Source: Chryseobacterium taklimakanense (GTDB lineage: Bacteria; Bacteroidota; Bacteroidia; Flavobacteriales; Weeksellaceae). From it: a stretch of 64,000 bases of DNA. The position numbers and the translations under genes were made by a program. The notes under the pieces were generated by a model. It was not told the DNA's origin and made no database searches. It saw only the letters and a list, made by a program, of their open reading frames with translations. Of this stretch, positions 48,490 to 58,971 are shown piece after piece (positions within the stretch are counted from its first letter, which is position 1; each line of letters starts with the position of its first letter). Location: positions 1,860,001-1,924,000 of the forward strand of contig NZ_LT906465.1 in assembly GCF_900187185.1 (NCBI RefSeq), given 5' to 3'.

Positions 48490-48513
48490 CGTACCGATAA
48501 CTCAAATTAATTA

Positions 48514-48981
48514 ATGGAATTTAGAAATAAAATAGAGCAGTTGCTGAACGATTTCCTTGCGCAGAGAGAAGATCTGTTTCTTATTGACCTTAAGATTTCT
48601 GCGGCAGATGATATTACTGTAATCCTTGACGGGGACGATGGTGTCAGTCTTCAGGATTGCCTGGATGCCAGCCGTGCGATCGAATTCAATATGGATCGGG
48701 AGGAGCATGATTTCAGTCTTCAGGTGATGTCGGCAGGTTTGAGCGCGCCGCTTTCTATGCCACGGCAGTATGCGAAAAATATCGGGAGGGATCTAAAGCT
48801 GTTGCTGAACGATTCTTCCGAAACCGAAGGTGAGCTGGTTAAGGCTGATGACGAAAAGATAACTCTGATTCTCCGCTACAGAAAACCGAAAGAGGTGGGG
48901 AAAGGAAAAATGGATGTGGTAGAAGAGAAAGAAATACCTTATTCCGAAATCAAAAAAGCAACGGTAGTAATTAAATTTTAA
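48514..48981 (+). CDS. rimP: Ribosome maturation factor RimP
   Basis: A 155-aa protein needed for 30S assembly. N-terminal domain with FLIDLKISAADDITVILDGD and VSLQDCLDASRAIEFNMD, then SLQVMSAGLSAPLSMPRQYA (the family's GLDRPL-type segment here is GLSAPL), then an SH3-like end KEIPYSEIKKATVVIKF. It is first in the rimP-nusA-infB operon, a gene order conserved in most bacteria. Confidence 0.94.
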   Translation: MEFRNKIEQLLNDFLAQREDLFLIDLKISAADDITVILDGDDGVSLQDCLDASRAIEFNMDREEHDFSLQVMSAGLSAPLSMPRQYAKNIGRDLKLLLNDSSETEGELVKADDEKITLILRYRKPKEVGKGKMDVVEEKEIPYSEIKKATVVIKF

Positions 48982-49037
48982 CAGGTTCAGGATTTAAACC
49001 TGAAGCACGGAACTTTGAACTTTAAACTAAATTAGTA

Positions 49038-50273
49038 ATGAATAATATAGCTTTAATTGAAGCGTTTGGTGATTTTAAAGACGAAAAAAGCATCAGCAAG
49101 ATCGACCTGATGGCGATTATAGAGGATGCATTGAAAACACTTTTACGAAAAAGATTCGACTCCGATGACCATTTTGATGTGATCGTGAACCCGGATAAAG
49201 GTGACTTCCAGATTTTCCTTAACAAAACCATTGTGGAGGATGAAATGTCAGAAGATGATGATCTTGAAATCGAAATTTCAGAAGCAAAGAAAATCGACCC
49301 GAGCTTCGAGGTGGGTGAAGAATATACGGTAGAAATCCCGATCGCACAGCTGGGAAGAAGAAATATCCTCACGCTGAAGCAGATTTTGGCTACAAAACTT
49401 CAGGAACATCACAATGCGGTGCTTTATGAGGAGTTCCACGACAGGATCGGCGAAATTGTTGTGGGTGAGGTGCACCACATCCGCCACAAACACGTAATTT
49501 TGTTGGATGATGAAGGCAATGAATTCATTCTGCCAAAAGAAAACCAAATTCCGTCCGACTTTTTCAAGAAAGGGGAAAATGTGCGTGCCATCGTAGAAAG
49601 CGTTGATTTTAAAGGAACAAAACCTCAGATCATCGTTTCCAGAACCGCACCTAAATTCCTTGAAAAACTTCTGGAGCTGGAAATTCCTGAAATCCAGGAC
49701 GGCACGATTATTCTGAAGAAAGTGGTAAGAATCCCGGGAGAGAAAGCAAAAATCGCTGTGGACGCTTATGATGACAGAATAGATCCGGTTGGGGCCTGCG
49801 TGGGCGTGAAGGGTTCCAGAATCCACGGTGTAGTTCGCGAACTTAAAAATGAAAACATCGACGTGATCCAGTGGTCCAAGAATCCGGAAATCATGGTGAA
49901 AAGAGCGTTAGGAAACGTGACCGTCAATAAAATTGAAATCAATCCGGAAGAATCTTACGCGCTTGTTTACACGCCGGTAGAGGAGATTTCAAAAGTGATC
50001 GGGAAACAGGGCCAGAATATCAGGCTGGCATCGTGGTTAAGCGATTATGAAATTGATGTGTACAGGGAAACTTCTGAAGATGATGACGTAGAATTGGATG
50101 AATTCTCTGATGATATCGAACAGTGGATTTTGGATGAATTCAAGAAAGTAGGCCTTAACACCGCAAAATCTGTATTGGATAAAGATACCGAGAGCCTTCT
50201 GAATATGACCGACCTTGAAGAAGAAACCATCGAGGAAATCAAGCAAATCCTTAAAGAAGAGTTTGAAGATTAA
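49038..50273 (+). CDS. nusA: Transcription termination/antitermination factor NusA
   Basis: A 411-aa NusA of the short type. The N-terminal RNA-polymerase-binding domain covers about 1-130, an S1 domain lies at about 138-200 (GEIVVGEVHHIRHKHVILLD), and two KH domains follow, with VGACVGVKGSRIHGV and VIGKQGQNIRLASWL. The C-terminal acidic repeats of E. coli NusA are absent; there is only a helical acidic tail (DLEEETIEEIKQILKEEFED), as in other Bacteroidota. It lies 56 nt after rimP. Confidence 0.96.
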   Translation: MNNIALIEAFGDFKDEKSISKIDLMAIIEDALKTLLRKRFDSDDHFDVIVNPDKGDFQIFLNKTIVEDEMSEDDDLEIEISEAKKIDPSFEVGEEYTVEIPIAQLGRRNILTLKQILATKLQEHHNAVLYEEFHDRIGEIVVGEVHHIRHKHVILLDDEGNEFILPKENQIPSDFFKKGENVRAIVESVDFKGTKPQIIVSRTAPKFLEKLLELEIPEIQDGTIILKKVVRIPGEKAKIAVDAYDDRIDPVGACVGVKGSRIHGVVRELKNENIDVIQWSKNPEIMVKRALGNVTVNKIEINPEESYALVYTPVEEISKVIGKQGQNIRLASWLSDYEIDVYRETSEDDDVELDEFSDDIEQWILDEFKKVGLNTAKSVLDKDTESLLNMTDLEEETIEEIKQILKEEFED

Positions 50274-50350
50274 GCATTTTTTTAACAAGATACGTCTTAA
50301 AGCAAACCCAACTCTTCACAAAACTAAAAAATAAAAAGTACATTTTATAA

Positions 50351-53149
50351 ATGCCAAAAATTAGATTAAATAAAGCGGTAAAGGAATTCAATATTTCGAT
50401 GTCCAGACTTGTGGAATTTCTGCAGGCCAAGGGCTTCGAGGTAGATGCAAACCCCAACGCTCAATTAGAAGAAGCGGCATACTCTGCACTGAAAGTTGAA
50501 TTCGCTAAGGACAGCGAACAAAGAAAAGCTTCGCACGAGGTGGTGATCTCCAAGGTTCCGGAAGAAAAACTGGAACTGGAAACGGAAGAGAAAAAACCTG
50601 AAGTGATCAAGGCAAAAGCAACGCTGAGACCGGAAACCAAAATCCTGGGTAAGATTGACCTTAACCCTAAAAAAGAAACTCCGGATGAAAAACCTGCGCC
50701 CGAACCTGAAATTCAGGAAAAGCCTAAAGCAGAGGAAAAGAAAGAAACAAAACAGGAATTCAACATTCTTGGTAAAATTGATCTTTCACAAATTGAATCT
50801 TCTTCTAAACCAAAACCAAAATCTCAGCCTGTAAAAGAAGAGCCAAAAGCTGAAGTAGCAAAGGAGGAGCCTAAAGCTGAGGCGCCGCAAACCGCAGTGC
50901 AGGAGGAAAAACCGGCCGTACAGGAACCTGAGAAAATTGAAACCCAGTATCAAAAACTTGACGGCCCTAAAATCCTGAAAGAGAAAGTAGACCTTTCCCA
51001 GTTCCAGACCAAGCCAAAAGAGGGCGGCGCCAATTCTCAGAAAAGAAAAAGAAAGCGTATAGAAAAACCTGGAACTGCGCAGACAGGCAATAACCAGGGT
51101 GGAAATCAGCAGGGCAACCGTCCGCAGGGGCAGGGCGGAAACCGTCCGAACCAGGGTGGTAACAACCAGAACCGTGGCGGGAACAATAATAACCGCAACA
51201 AACCGGGCGGCAGAAGAGGTGAACGCGTGATGCCGGTTGAGCTGACGGACGAGCAGGTTAAAAACCAGATCAAGGAAACCCTGGAAAAACTTACCAGCAA
51301 AAGAGGTAAATCCAGCAGTTCCAAATACAGAAAGGAAAAACGTACCTTCCGCCGTGAGCAGGACGAGCTGCAGCAGGAGCTTGATGCACAGGACAAAACG
51401 CTCAGAGTCACGGAGTACATTACGGTTGGCGAGCTTGCAGCGCTGATGGATGTTAGTCCAACGGAGGTGATCTCTACCTGTTTCTCACTTGGTGTGATGG
51501 TGACGATGAACCAGCGTCTTGAAGCCGATATCCTGCAACTTGTAGCCGATGAATTCGGTTATGATATCCAGTTCTCTGATGCGGATCTGGAAGAATCTGC
51601 AGAGGAAGAGGCAGAAGATTCAGCAGAAGATTTATTGCCGAGAGCGCCGATTGTTACGGTAATGGGACACGTAGACCACGGTAAGACATCATTGCTCGAC
51701 TATATCAGAAAAACCAACGTAATCGCCGGAGAATCCGGAGGTATCACCCAGCACATCGGTGCATACAACGTAAAATTGGAAAACGGACAGAGGATCACTT
51801 TCCTCGATACGCCGGGTCACGAAGCCTTTACGGCGATGCGAGCCCGTGGTGCCCAGGTTACCGATATTGTAATTATTGTTATTGCTGCAGATGACGATGT
51901 GATGCCGCAAACCAAGGAAGCGATCTCCCACGCGCAGGCGGCAGGTGTACCGATGATTATTGCTCTGAATAAAGTGGATAAGCCCAATGCCAATCCGGAT
52001 AAGATCCGTGAGCAGCTTTCTGCCATGAACATTCTGGTTGAAGAATGGGGCGGAAACGTGCAGGCGCAGGAAATTTCAGCAAAATTCGGTAATAACGTAG
52101 ATTTGCTTTTGGAGAAAGTGCTCCTTCAGGCTGAACTGCTTGAACTGAAAGCCAATCCTAATAAAAATGCACAGGGTGTGGTTATCGAAGCATCTTTGGA
52201 TAAAGGAAGAGGCTACATTTCCACAATCCTGGTAGAATCCGGGACTCTGAAAGTAGGGGATTATGTTCTTGCCGGCAAAAACCACGGTAAGATCAAAGCG
52301 ATGCTTGATGAAAGAGGAAAAGCCATGGAAGCCGCGGGGCCTTCAATCCCGGTGACCATTTTAGGTTTGGACGGCGCGCCAACAGCCGGGGACAAATTCC
52401 GGGTGTATGCTGATGAAAGAGAGGCCAAAACCATTGCCAACAAGAGAGAGCAGCTGCAGCGCGAGCAGTCGATCAGAACCAAGAAACACCTTACGCTTGA
52501 TGAGATCGGAAGACGTATTGCCCTGGGTGAGTTCAAGGAACTTAATATCATCCTTAAAGGTGACGTTGACGGTTCCGTGGAAGCCCTTTCAGATCAGCTG
52601 CAAAGGCTTTCAACAGAAGAAATCCAGGTGAATATCCTTCACAAAGGTGTGGGTCAGATCACTGAATCTGATATTCTTCTTGCAACCGCTTCTGATGCGA
52701 TTGTGATTGGTTTTAACGTAAGAGCCGGTGCCAATGCCAAAGATCTTGCAGATAAAGAAGAGATTGAAATCAGAACTTATTCAATCATCTACGATGCCAT
52801 CGATGAAGTAAAAGAAGCGATGGAAGGTATGCTTTCCCCTGAGATCAAGGAGCAGGTGATCGGTAACGTCGAAATCAGGGAAGTTTTCAAGATTTCAAAG
52901 GTTGGAAGTATTGCCGGCTGTATGGTTCTTTCAGGAAAAGTAACACGAAATTCCAAAATCAGGCTTCTGCGTGACGGTATCGTGAAATTCGACGGTGAAC
53001 TTGAAAGTTTAAAACGTTTCAAAGACGATGTAAAAGAAGTAACCAAGGGCTACGAATGTGGTTTGAACATTAAAGGCTACAACGACATCGAAGTGGGCGA
53101 CATCCTTGAAGTTTACGAAGAAGTTGCCGTTAAGAAAAAGCTGAAGTAA
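50351..53149 (+). CDS. infB: Translation initiation factor IF-2
   Basis: A 932-aa GTPase that places initiator tRNA on the 30S subunit. The N-terminal IF2_N-type start is [20 protein letters not shown]. About residues 60-310 are a long charged, low-complexity region (Glu/Lys/Pro, then a Gly/Asn/Gln/Arg-rich stretch, [14 protein letters not shown]). The G domain starts near 430 with [23 protein letters not shown] and NKVDKPNA, followed by domains II-IV. It is the last gene of the operon and is followed by a terminator. Confidence 0.97.
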   Translation: MPKIRLNKAVKEFNISMSRLVEFLQAKGFEVDANPNAQLEEAAYSALKVEFAKDSEQRKASHEVVISKVPEEKLELETEEKKPEVIKAKATLRPETKILGKIDLNPKKETPDEKPAPEPEIQEKPKAEEKKETKQEFNILGKIDLSQIESSSKPKPKSQPVKEEPKAEVAKEEPKAEAPQTAVQEEKPAVQEPEKIETQYQKLDGPKILKEKVDLSQFQTKPKEGGANSQKRKRKRIEKPGTAQTGNNQGGNQQGNRPQGQGGNRPNQGGNNQNRGGNNNNRNKPGGRRGERVMPVELTDEQVKNQIKETLEKLTSKRGKSSSSKYRKEKRTFRREQDELQQELDAQDKTLRVTEYITVGELAALMDVSPTEVISTCFSLGVMVTMNQRLEADILQLVADEFGYDIQFSDADLEESAEEEAEDSAEDLLPRAPIVTVMGHVDHGKTSLLDYIRKTNVIAGESGGITQHIGAYNVKLENGQRITFLDTPGHEAFTAMRARGAQVTDIVIIVIAADDDVMPQTKEAISHAQAAGVPMIIALNKVDKPNANPDKIREQLSAMNILVEEWGGNVQAQEISAKFGNNVDLLLEKVLLQAELLELKANPNKNAQGVVIEASLDKGRGYISTILVESGTLKVGDYVLAGKNHGKIKAMLDERGKAMEAAGPSIPVTILGLDGAPTAGDKFRVYADEREAKTIANKREQLQREQSIRTKKHLTLDEIGRRIALGEFKELNIILKGDVDGSVEALSDQLQRLSTEEIQVNILHKGVGQITESDILLATASDAIVIGFNVRAGANAKDLADKEEIEIRTYSIIYDAIDEVKEAMEGMLSPEIKEQVIGNVEIREVFKISKVGSIAGCMVLSGKVTRNSKIRLLRDGIVKFDGELESLKRFKDDVKEVTKGYECGLNIKGYNDIEVGDILEVYEEVAVKKKLK

Positions 53150-53166
53150 GTTCAATTATAAATACC

Positions 53167-53203
53167 AAAAAAAGGACATCTGGATATCAGGTGTCTTTTT
53201 TTA
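53167..53203 (+). terminator. Terminator after infB
   Basis: Stem GACATCTG (53175-53182) and CAGGTGTC (53188-53195), 8 bp with one G-U pair and a 5-nt loop, flanked by runs of A and T. It lies 25 nt past the infB stop. The rest of the gap to 53421 is AT-rich without a gene or a clear -7 box. Confidence 0.85.
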
Positions 53204-53421
53204 TTTTGAATGATTCTAAATAGCAATGTTTTATGTAGTTTTTTGGCAATGCGTTGGTTGTGATTATATTAAGAAAAATTTAGTAGTTGCGATTTTTTTT
53301 TGTTTTATTCCGAAAGCCACCTTCGATTACGGTTCAAAATATGATTTTTTGAATGTTCCGATTTTGCTATGTTAATTTTTTTTAACACTTTTGTAGAAAT
53401 ATAATATTAAATTTTGTTAAT

Positions 53422-56277
53422 ATGAATGTAAAATTAAGAGTGGCAACAATGGGTGCTCTGTTCTTTATGGCTGGTAACGCCGTATTTGCGCAAACAATAG
53501 CGCAAGATACAGCTAAAACTAGAGACATTGACGAGGTAGTTATCGTCGGATTTGGGCAGAAAAAAACTGTTCAGGAAGTAACCGGTGCTGTAAGTACTAT
53601 GAAATCTGAAAAAATCAAGGATATTCCGGTGGCTTCAGTGGATAAAATGTTACAGGGACGAGTAACTGGTGTCCAGGTGGGCAGTTCATCAGGTCAGCCG
53701 GGTGGTATGGCGAGCGTACGTGTTCGAGGTGTTTCATCAATCAATGGTATAGTTTCTCCTATTTATGTTGTTGATGGGGTAAGAGTTGCTTCTGGCGACT
53801 TGACTACAGGAAACACTACCGCAAACATCCTTGCAAATATGAATCCTGATGATATTGAAAATGTAACGGTACTAAAAGATGCGGTTTCTACAGCTGTTTA
53901 TGGTGCTGATGCAGGATCTGGTGTAATTATTATTACCACTAAATCAGGAAAAAGAGGAAAGCCTAGATTCAATCTTTCCATGAATGCGGGTATGAACGAC
54001 CGTGCAGTAGAAGGACATAAAGGAATGACAATGGCGCAGTGGAGAGAATATCTAGCACATGCTGTTATGAACACCTATAATGCAACACCTTCTTGGGGTC
54101 AGACTTTCAATAACATTGGAGAGGTTTATACATTCCTTGAGCAAGGAGGTGAAGGTGCAGATTTGCAAAACATTTTCACAACTGATGTAGATACGGATTG
54201 GAGAAAGGTAACCCAAAAGACTGGATACCAGCAAAATATTGATTTAAATGTTTCAGGTGGTAGTGATAAAATAACCTACTATTCATCTGCGAACTATTTT
54301 ACACAAGAAAGTATTGTTAGAAATTCCAGTTTTGACAGATTGGCATTTACAACAAAAGTTGGCTATCAGGCTACTGATAAACTAAAAATTAATACTGATT
54401 TTCAAATTTCTCATTCTAAATTAAGAACTTTGAGTCAAGGTGGGGCATTTGCGAATCCGATTCTTGCGCAATATTTCAATAGACCGTCAGACCCAATTTA
54501 CAATGAAGATGGTTCTTGGTATTGGGCACCATCCAATTCAAGATTATCTAATGGATTGTATAATATTCCTTATTTGCAAAGAAATAATTATGCGAAAGGA
54601 GGTACTTTAAGAGCTTTTGCAAATCTTGGTATTGAATATAAGTTATTTAGAGACTTAACTTACAAATTTGTTTTTTCTCCTGAATATATTAATATTGAAG
54701 AAGATACTTACTGGAATCCTCTTCATGGAGATGGTTATACTTATGGTGGTTATCAAAGAACATCCAATAACAGATATTTTAATTTCAATGTTCAAAATAT
54801 TCTAGACTGGAACCGTAGATTTGATCTGCATAATGTAGGTGCAACCTTAATCCAGGAAGCATGGAAGTCTGATAATAAATTTCTTGCAGCTACAGGTATT
54901 ACTGTGGGTACGCCAACCCTTCAGACTTTGCAAAATTTCGTAGTTCCTTATGGTTATGATGGTACTAAAGGTGTGTCTTCTAGATATGGATATGCTGTTA
55001 CTGGCCACTATGATTATGACAGACTTTTCATATTAGACGGCTCATTTAGAAGGGATGTGCTTTCACAGTTTGTTCCTGAAAAGAAAGCTGGAAATTTTTG
55101 GTCGTTAGGAGTTGGAGTTGATTTAGCAAGGCTAAATTATATTAAAGAAATGGATGCAATTTCAATGATGAAATTCAGAGCATCTTATGGTAAGTTAGGA
55201 AACCAGGTTAGTGCTAACCCTTATGCCCTGTATACTTATACAAGCAATTATAACGATTTTGCAGCTGGTGGATATTCTGGTCTTTACAATCCTAATCTTT
55301 CTTGGGAAACAGTTAGACCGTTTAACGTTGGTCTGGATTTAGGGTTTTGGAATAATAGATTAACACTAACAGCGGAATACTTCAACAAAAAGACTGAGGA
55401 TTTGATCTATAATCTTCCTTTATCCGGATCACAAGGTTTGACATCTTATGTTGATAATATTGGAAATTTAGTAAATAAAGGTATGGAATTCTCTTTAAAT
55501 GCTGATATTTTCAAAGGAGACAGAGACCAATTTAATTGGAATCTTGGATTTAATTTGTCTACATTAGACAATGAAATTACTGAGTTATATGGTGGTGATG
55601 TAAATACATCAACTACTACATTAAGAGTAGGAGAAGGAGTTAGAACATGGTACCTCAAAAAGTGGGCTGGAGTAGACCCTGCAAATGGAGATCCGCTTTG
55701 GTATTTAAATGGTATTGATGGTGAAACCACAAACAATTACGCTTTAGCAAAACAAGCAGTTCAAGGTTCTATGTTGAGTAATGTTTACGGTGGAGCTAAT
55801 ACTGCTCTTTCCTATAAAGGATTTGGTCTTGATTTGCAGTTTACCTATGGATTTGGAGGTAAAATTCTTGATGATTGGGCACAATATATGTGGTCTGATG
55901 GATATTATACAGATTATTATCCAGGTTATGGTGATATCATGGGTAACTTCTGGACTCCTGAAAATCCTAATGCAGCTAATCCAAAGCCAATGTATTATTA
56001 TGGAAATAAAAATTCATATAGAGTGTCTAGTAGAGTTTTGTATGATTCAGATTTCATAAGATTAAGTAATGCTAAGTTTTCATATTCTTTTGATAGACAA
56101 TTGCTTACAGGTACTGGATTAACAGGGGCACAGATTTATGTAATGGCTAATAACGCTTGGACTCATGTTTTTGACGAAAGGTTGAAATTTGACCCTGAAA
56201 TTAACTTAGCTGGGTCTTCAAATTTAGGTCTTCCGATACTTAAATCATTTTTATTAGGTGTTAATTTAAATTTTTAA
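53422..56277 (+). CDS. SusC/RagA-family TonB-dependent receptor (first pair)
   Basis: A 951-aa outer-membrane transporter of the SusC/RagA type. The signal peptide ends VFAQ at residue 24, then the TonB box region DIDEVVIVGFG and a plug domain with DKMLQGRVTGVQVGSSSG, ASVRVRGVSSINGIVSPIYV and VLKDAVSTAVYGADAGSGVI. The barrel ends with the classic aromatic end GVNLNF. The carboxypeptidase-regulatory-like domain common in SusC proteins is missing: the mature chain starts almost at the TonB box. From about 54240 on, the gene is visibly more AT-rich than the second SusC at 59.3 kb. It is followed by its SusD partner 10 nt later. Substrate (glycan or peptide) unknown. Confidence 0.93.
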   Translation: MNVKLRVATMGALFFMAGNAVFAQTIAQDTAKTRDIDEVVIVGFGQKKTVQEVTGAVSTMKSEKIKDIPVASVDKMLQGRVTGVQVGSSSGQPGGMASVRVRGVSSINGIVSPIYVVDGVRVASGDLTTGNTTANILANMNPDDIENVTVLKDAVSTAVYGADAGSGVIIITTKSGKRGKPRFNLSMNAGMNDRAVEGHKGMTMAQWREYLAHAVMNTYNATPSWGQTFNNIGEVYTFLEQGGEGADLQNIFTTDVDTDWRKVTQKTGYQQNIDLNVSGGSDKITYYSSANYFTQESIVRNSSFDRLAFTTKVGYQATDKLKINTDFQISHSKLRTLSQGGAFANPILAQYFNRPSDPIYNEDGSWYWAPSNSRLSNGLYNIPYLQRNNYAKGGTLRAFANLGIEYKLFRDLTYKFVFSPEYINIEEDTYWNPLHGDGYTYGGYQRTSNNRYFNFNVQNILDWNRRFDLHNVGATLIQEAWKSDNKFLAATGITVGTPTLQTLQNFVVPYGYDGTKGVSSRYGYAVTGHYDYDRLFILDGSFRRDVLSQFVPEKKAGNFWSLGVGVDLARLNYIKEMDAISMMKFRASYGKLGNQVSANPYALYTYTSNYNDFAAGGYSGLYNPNLSWETVRPFNVGLDLGFWNNRLTLTAEYFNKKTEDLIYNLPLSGSQGLTSYVDNIGNLVNKGMEFSLNADIFKGDRDQFNWNLGFNLSTLDNEITELYGGDVNTSTTTLRVGEGVRTWYLKKWAGVDPANGDPLWYLNGIDGETTNNYALAKQAVQGSMLSNVYGGANTALSYKGFGLDLQFTYGFGGKILDDWAQYMWSDGYYTDYYPGYGDIMGNFWTPENPNAANPKPMYYYGNKNSYRVSSRVLYDSDFIRLSNAKFSYSFDRQLLTGTGLTGAQIYVMANNAWTHVFDERLKFDPEINLAGSSNLGLPILKSFLLGVNLNF

Positions 56278-56287
56278 AATATAAAAA

Positions 56288-57664
56288 ATGAAAAACATAT
56301 TTAAAATAGGATTTGTAACTCTTGGAATGCTATCTGCAGCATCTTGTAGCAGTGACTTTGTTGACAGAGAGTTTCAACAATCCGTTATTCAATCAGATTT
56401 AACCTCTCTTCAGGAAGTACAATCCTTTGTAAGGGGTGCTTATGTTTCTATGAGATCATCAACATATTATGGACGCGATTTCCTCGCGTATGGGGAGATA
56501 CGTTCAGATGAGATGTTCAGTAATGGAGGCAGTGGGTATTATAATACTGTAAGACAGTACACTATGCTTTCAAGTGATGCATATGCAAGGGATACATACA
56601 ATCAAATGTACACAATGATTGGAAAAACCAACATTGTAATTAATACAGATCTAAATAAATTGAGTGGAACCCCTCAAGATATTCAAAAAGCTGAATATTA
56701 TCAGGGTCAAGCTTATGCACTGCGTGCTCAAGGTTTCTTTGATTTATTAAGACTTTATGGACAAAAATATACTGGAGGAACACTAGGTATCGTTACGCCA
56801 TTAAAATATGATCCTAAGGCACTTCAAGCAAGAAGTACAATTGCGGAAACCGAAGCACAGATTGAATCAGACTTCAATAAAGCGCTATCAGTAATGACTA
56901 CTAGATCTTCGTATGATACTCCATCAAACAAAACCGAACTTTCAATTAATGCCTTGAAGGTTTTAATGTCAAGATTCTATCTTTATAAGGGAGATTATGC
57001 AAGAGTAAGAACATTAATTGCTGAGGTTTATGGTAAATATACTGTAGCACCAAAAGATCTACTTCAGCCTACGTTCGATTATACACTTAGGGGTGCAGCT
57101 CCAAATGCGATCTTTGAACTTGAAGTTGGTACTGATTCTTCTTTGAGTACCTCTTCTTATAATCAAATCTTAAGTTACAACGGGTATAAAAACCTTGTTG
57201 TTTACAAATCAACGTATGATCTTTACTCAACGGCAGACGTAAGAAGGAATCTGATCTCACTAATTTCAGGTACATACTATCTTTCTTATTCAACTAGAGG
57301 TAAATATTTAAACAGGACTGGTGCTGATAATATCAAGATGATCCGTTATGAAGAGGCTCTTCTAAATGGTGCTGAAGCTGAACTTAATGGTGGGAATGCT
57401 GCTACAGCTCTTAAATATTACAACGAGATTATCACAAATCGTGGACTTCCTGCAGTAACTGCCGTAACACTTGACATGATTAAACTGGAAAGAAGAAAAG
57501 AACTTCTTGGAGAAGGCTTCAGACAGTGGGATTTGTTAAGATGGGGTGATTACTCTTTCAAGCCAGCAGCGGTTAGCAAAGATTTGCTTGCTTTCCCAAT
57601 TCCAAGATCTGAAACGGATATATCTGGTACGCCAGTTGTTGCAAACCCTGGTTATGACAACTAA
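56288..57664 (+). CDS. SusD/RagB-family outer-membrane lipoprotein (first pair)
   Basis: A 458-aa surface lipoprotein that caps the SusC barrel and binds substrate. The lipobox cysteine is residue 20 (MLSAASC). SusD features: TMLSSDAYARDTYNQMYTMIG in the TPR-like helices, EYYQGQAYALRAQGFFDLLR, and the C-terminal RRKELLGEGFRQWDLLRWGD. It lies 10 nt after the first SusC gene, and a perfect palindromic terminator follows. Confidence 0.93.
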   Translation: MKNIFKIGFVTLGMLSAASCSSDFVDREFQQSVIQSDLTSLQEVQSFVRGAYVSMRSSTYYGRDFLAYGEIRSDEMFSNGGSGYYNTVRQYTMLSSDAYARDTYNQMYTMIGKTNIVINTDLNKLSGTPQDIQKAEYYQGQAYALRAQGFFDLLRLYGQKYTGGTLGIVTPLKYDPKALQARSTIAETEAQIESDFNKALSVMTTRSSYDTPSNKTELSINALKVLMSRFYLYKGDYARVRTLIAEVYGKYTVAPKDLLQPTFDYTLRGAAPNAIFELEVGTDSSLSTSSYNQILSYNGYKNLVVYKSTYDLYSTADVRRNLISLISGTYYLSYSTRGKYLNRTGADNIKMIRYEEALLNGAEAELNGGNAATALKYYNEIITNRGLPAVTAVTLDMIKLERRKELLGEGFRQWDLLRWGDYSFKPAAVSKDLLAFPIPRSETDISGTPVVANPGYDN

Positions 57665-57690
57665 TCTTTAAATTTAGCACGTATTAAAAT

Positions 57691-57720
57691 AAAATGGCTC
57701 TCAAATTTGAGAGCCATTTT
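57691..57720. terminator. Bidirectional terminator between SusD and the exported protein gene
   Basis: A perfect 30-bp palindrome (arms AAAATGGCTCTCAAA and its complement) with flanking A and T runs. It lies between convergent genes, 26 nt after the SusD stop and 4 nt from the stop of the leftward gene. Confidence 0.9.
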
Positions 57721-57724
57721 TATT

Positions 57725-58420
57725 TTAAGCATTTAAGAAAGTAATGAATTTTTTAACATCATCTTCCTTGGTGAAATTTATATTGTTTTTCTTTACAAAA
57801 TCTTTAGTTCTACTTACATCGACAGACGGTATGTTGTATTGAAACCAGCTTTTTAATTCCTTTTGGCTTTTTGGAAGTTTGAAATAATTACCTTTATATA
57901 ATACTATAAACACATCTCTCTTTTTTTCAAATTTTGGATTCTGCTGTTTAAGGTAAGAGTTTGTTGTATTGTTATTATATTCCACAATATGAATCTGCTC
58001 TTTTTTGTAAAGTCCGAATTTATCTTCGATTTCTTTTACCACTTCAACAAGGTAGCCATTTGTTGAGGTCCCATCTAGAATATAATTTCTCAAAACGTAA
58101 ACCTTATTCAAACCGGTGAAAATGATGCGCATGTCACCTGACTTTATCACATAATTAAGATTATTGCCATTCTGAAATTCCATTTCATCTTCATAGGCGT
58201 TGTAACGCACGTTGGGTACATGTTTATTGTAGCCATCGACTGTGATAGGAAGAAAGTGTTCATTAAAATATGGCGATCCATCAATTCCCTGATAAGATTT
58301 AAAGTTGGTATTGGTCACATCAAAGACACTGCCCCTTGAGTTATTGAAAGCTTCTAGGTCTGTTTTAACTTGTGTATAAAACACAGTTGGCATTAGTAAT
58401 AAAATTATTATTTTTTTCAT
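57725..58420 (-). CDS. Exported protein of unknown function
   Basis: A 231-aa protein with a signal peptide (MKKIIILLLMPTVFYTQ). The body is rich in Asn, Lys and Tyr, without cysteines. Points of note are NFKSYQGIDGSPYFNEHFLP near the start and VFIVLYKGNYFKLPKSQKEL in the second half. It ends with charged helical sequence. No family was recognised. It reads against the SusC/SusD genes on both sides. Its -7 box lies 17 nt upstream. Confidence 0.7.
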   Translation of the reverse strand: MKKIIILLLMPTVFYTQVKTDLEAFNNSRGSVFDVTNTNFKSYQGIDGSPYFNEHFLPITVDGYNKHVPNVRYNAYEDEMEFQNGNNLNYVIKSGDMRIIFTGLNKVYVLRNYILDGTSTNGYLVEVVKEIEDKFGLYKKEQIHIVEYNNNTTNSYLKQQNPKFEKKRDVFIVLYKGNYFKLPKSQKELKSWFQYNIPSVDVSRTKDFVKKNNINFTKEDDVKKFITFLNA

Positions 58421-58437
58421 TATTTAAAATTTTTTTA

Positions 58438-58446
58438 ACAAAGATA
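58438..58446 (-). promoter_or_regulatory. -7 box of the exported protein gene
   Basis: Minus-strand TATCTTTGT (TAnnTTTG), 17 nt before the ATG at 58420. Confidence 0.55.
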
Positions 58447-58512
58447 CCCAAATATTAATAATATTAGCTATTAATAATAATTGGAAGTTTTTTATTAAAA
58501 TTTAAATCAAAC

Positions 58513-58689
58513 ACTGCAGCGTTCTTAACTACTTTAGATAATGAACTCACAATGGAATTTGTGGGTGAAGGTCACCGTACAAGAGATCTTACCCGTCTTT
58601 TATTACCATTCCCGAAACATGGCTCAGCGCCACAAGTTTCACTGAATGATGTTGGTAATATTTGGCCAATACCGGCGCTGCATATATAA
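58513..58689 (+). pseudogene. SusD C-terminal fragment, paralogue of the second SusD
   Basis: The frame reads TAAFLTTLDNELTMEFVGEG, then HRTRDLTRLLLPFPKHGSAP and LNDVGNIWPIPAL. It matches residues near the end of the intact SusD at 62232-63704 (DNERRMEFMGEGHRTRDITR; LNDVGYIWPIPAAEL). No N-terminal part is present. At about 58674 the sequence passes into a second, different SusD end in another frame. This is a decayed remnant of a third SusC/SusD locus. Confidence 0.9.
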
Positions 58690-58913
58690 CTGAAATTCTA
58701 AACAGCAGAAGATTGGAGCTATGGGGAGAAGGTTTTAGATTCTTGGATCTGAAGAGGCTTTCATTGCCTTTGGACAGAACTGGTGCATATGTTGTGACTT
58801 CAGTTGTGAATAATGTGATGACTGTCCCTGGTGATGATAAGAAATGGACTTGGTTAATACCACAATCTGAAATTGATAATTCTGAAGGGCTTGTAGTTCA
58901 GAACGAATTATAG
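58674..58913 (+). pseudogene. SusD C-terminal fragment of a different paralogue
   Basis: Following the first fragment, the frame GAAYITEILNSRRLELWGEG continues with FRFLDLKRLSLPLDRTGAYV and KKWTWLIPQSEIDNSEGLVV to a stop at 58911-58913. This is a typical SusD C-terminus, but neither intact SusD in this window matches it closely, so its parent is lost or elsewhere. The two fragments are joined at a scar near 58674, from deletion or recombination between SusD genes. Confidence 0.88.
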
Positions 58914-58941
58914 AATCGCAATTAAATTTTTCAATATAAGT

Positions 58942-58971
58942 AAAAGCCTCGCTATAAGCGGGGTTTTTTTT
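58942..58971 (+). terminator. Terminator of the lost SusD gene
   Basis: Stem CCTCGC/GCGGGG type (AAGCCTCGC, loop TATAA, GCGGGGTTT) followed by eight T, 28 nt after the stop of the second SusD fragment. The gap 58972-59207 to the next promoter is AT-rich and holds no gene. Confidence 0.8.
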
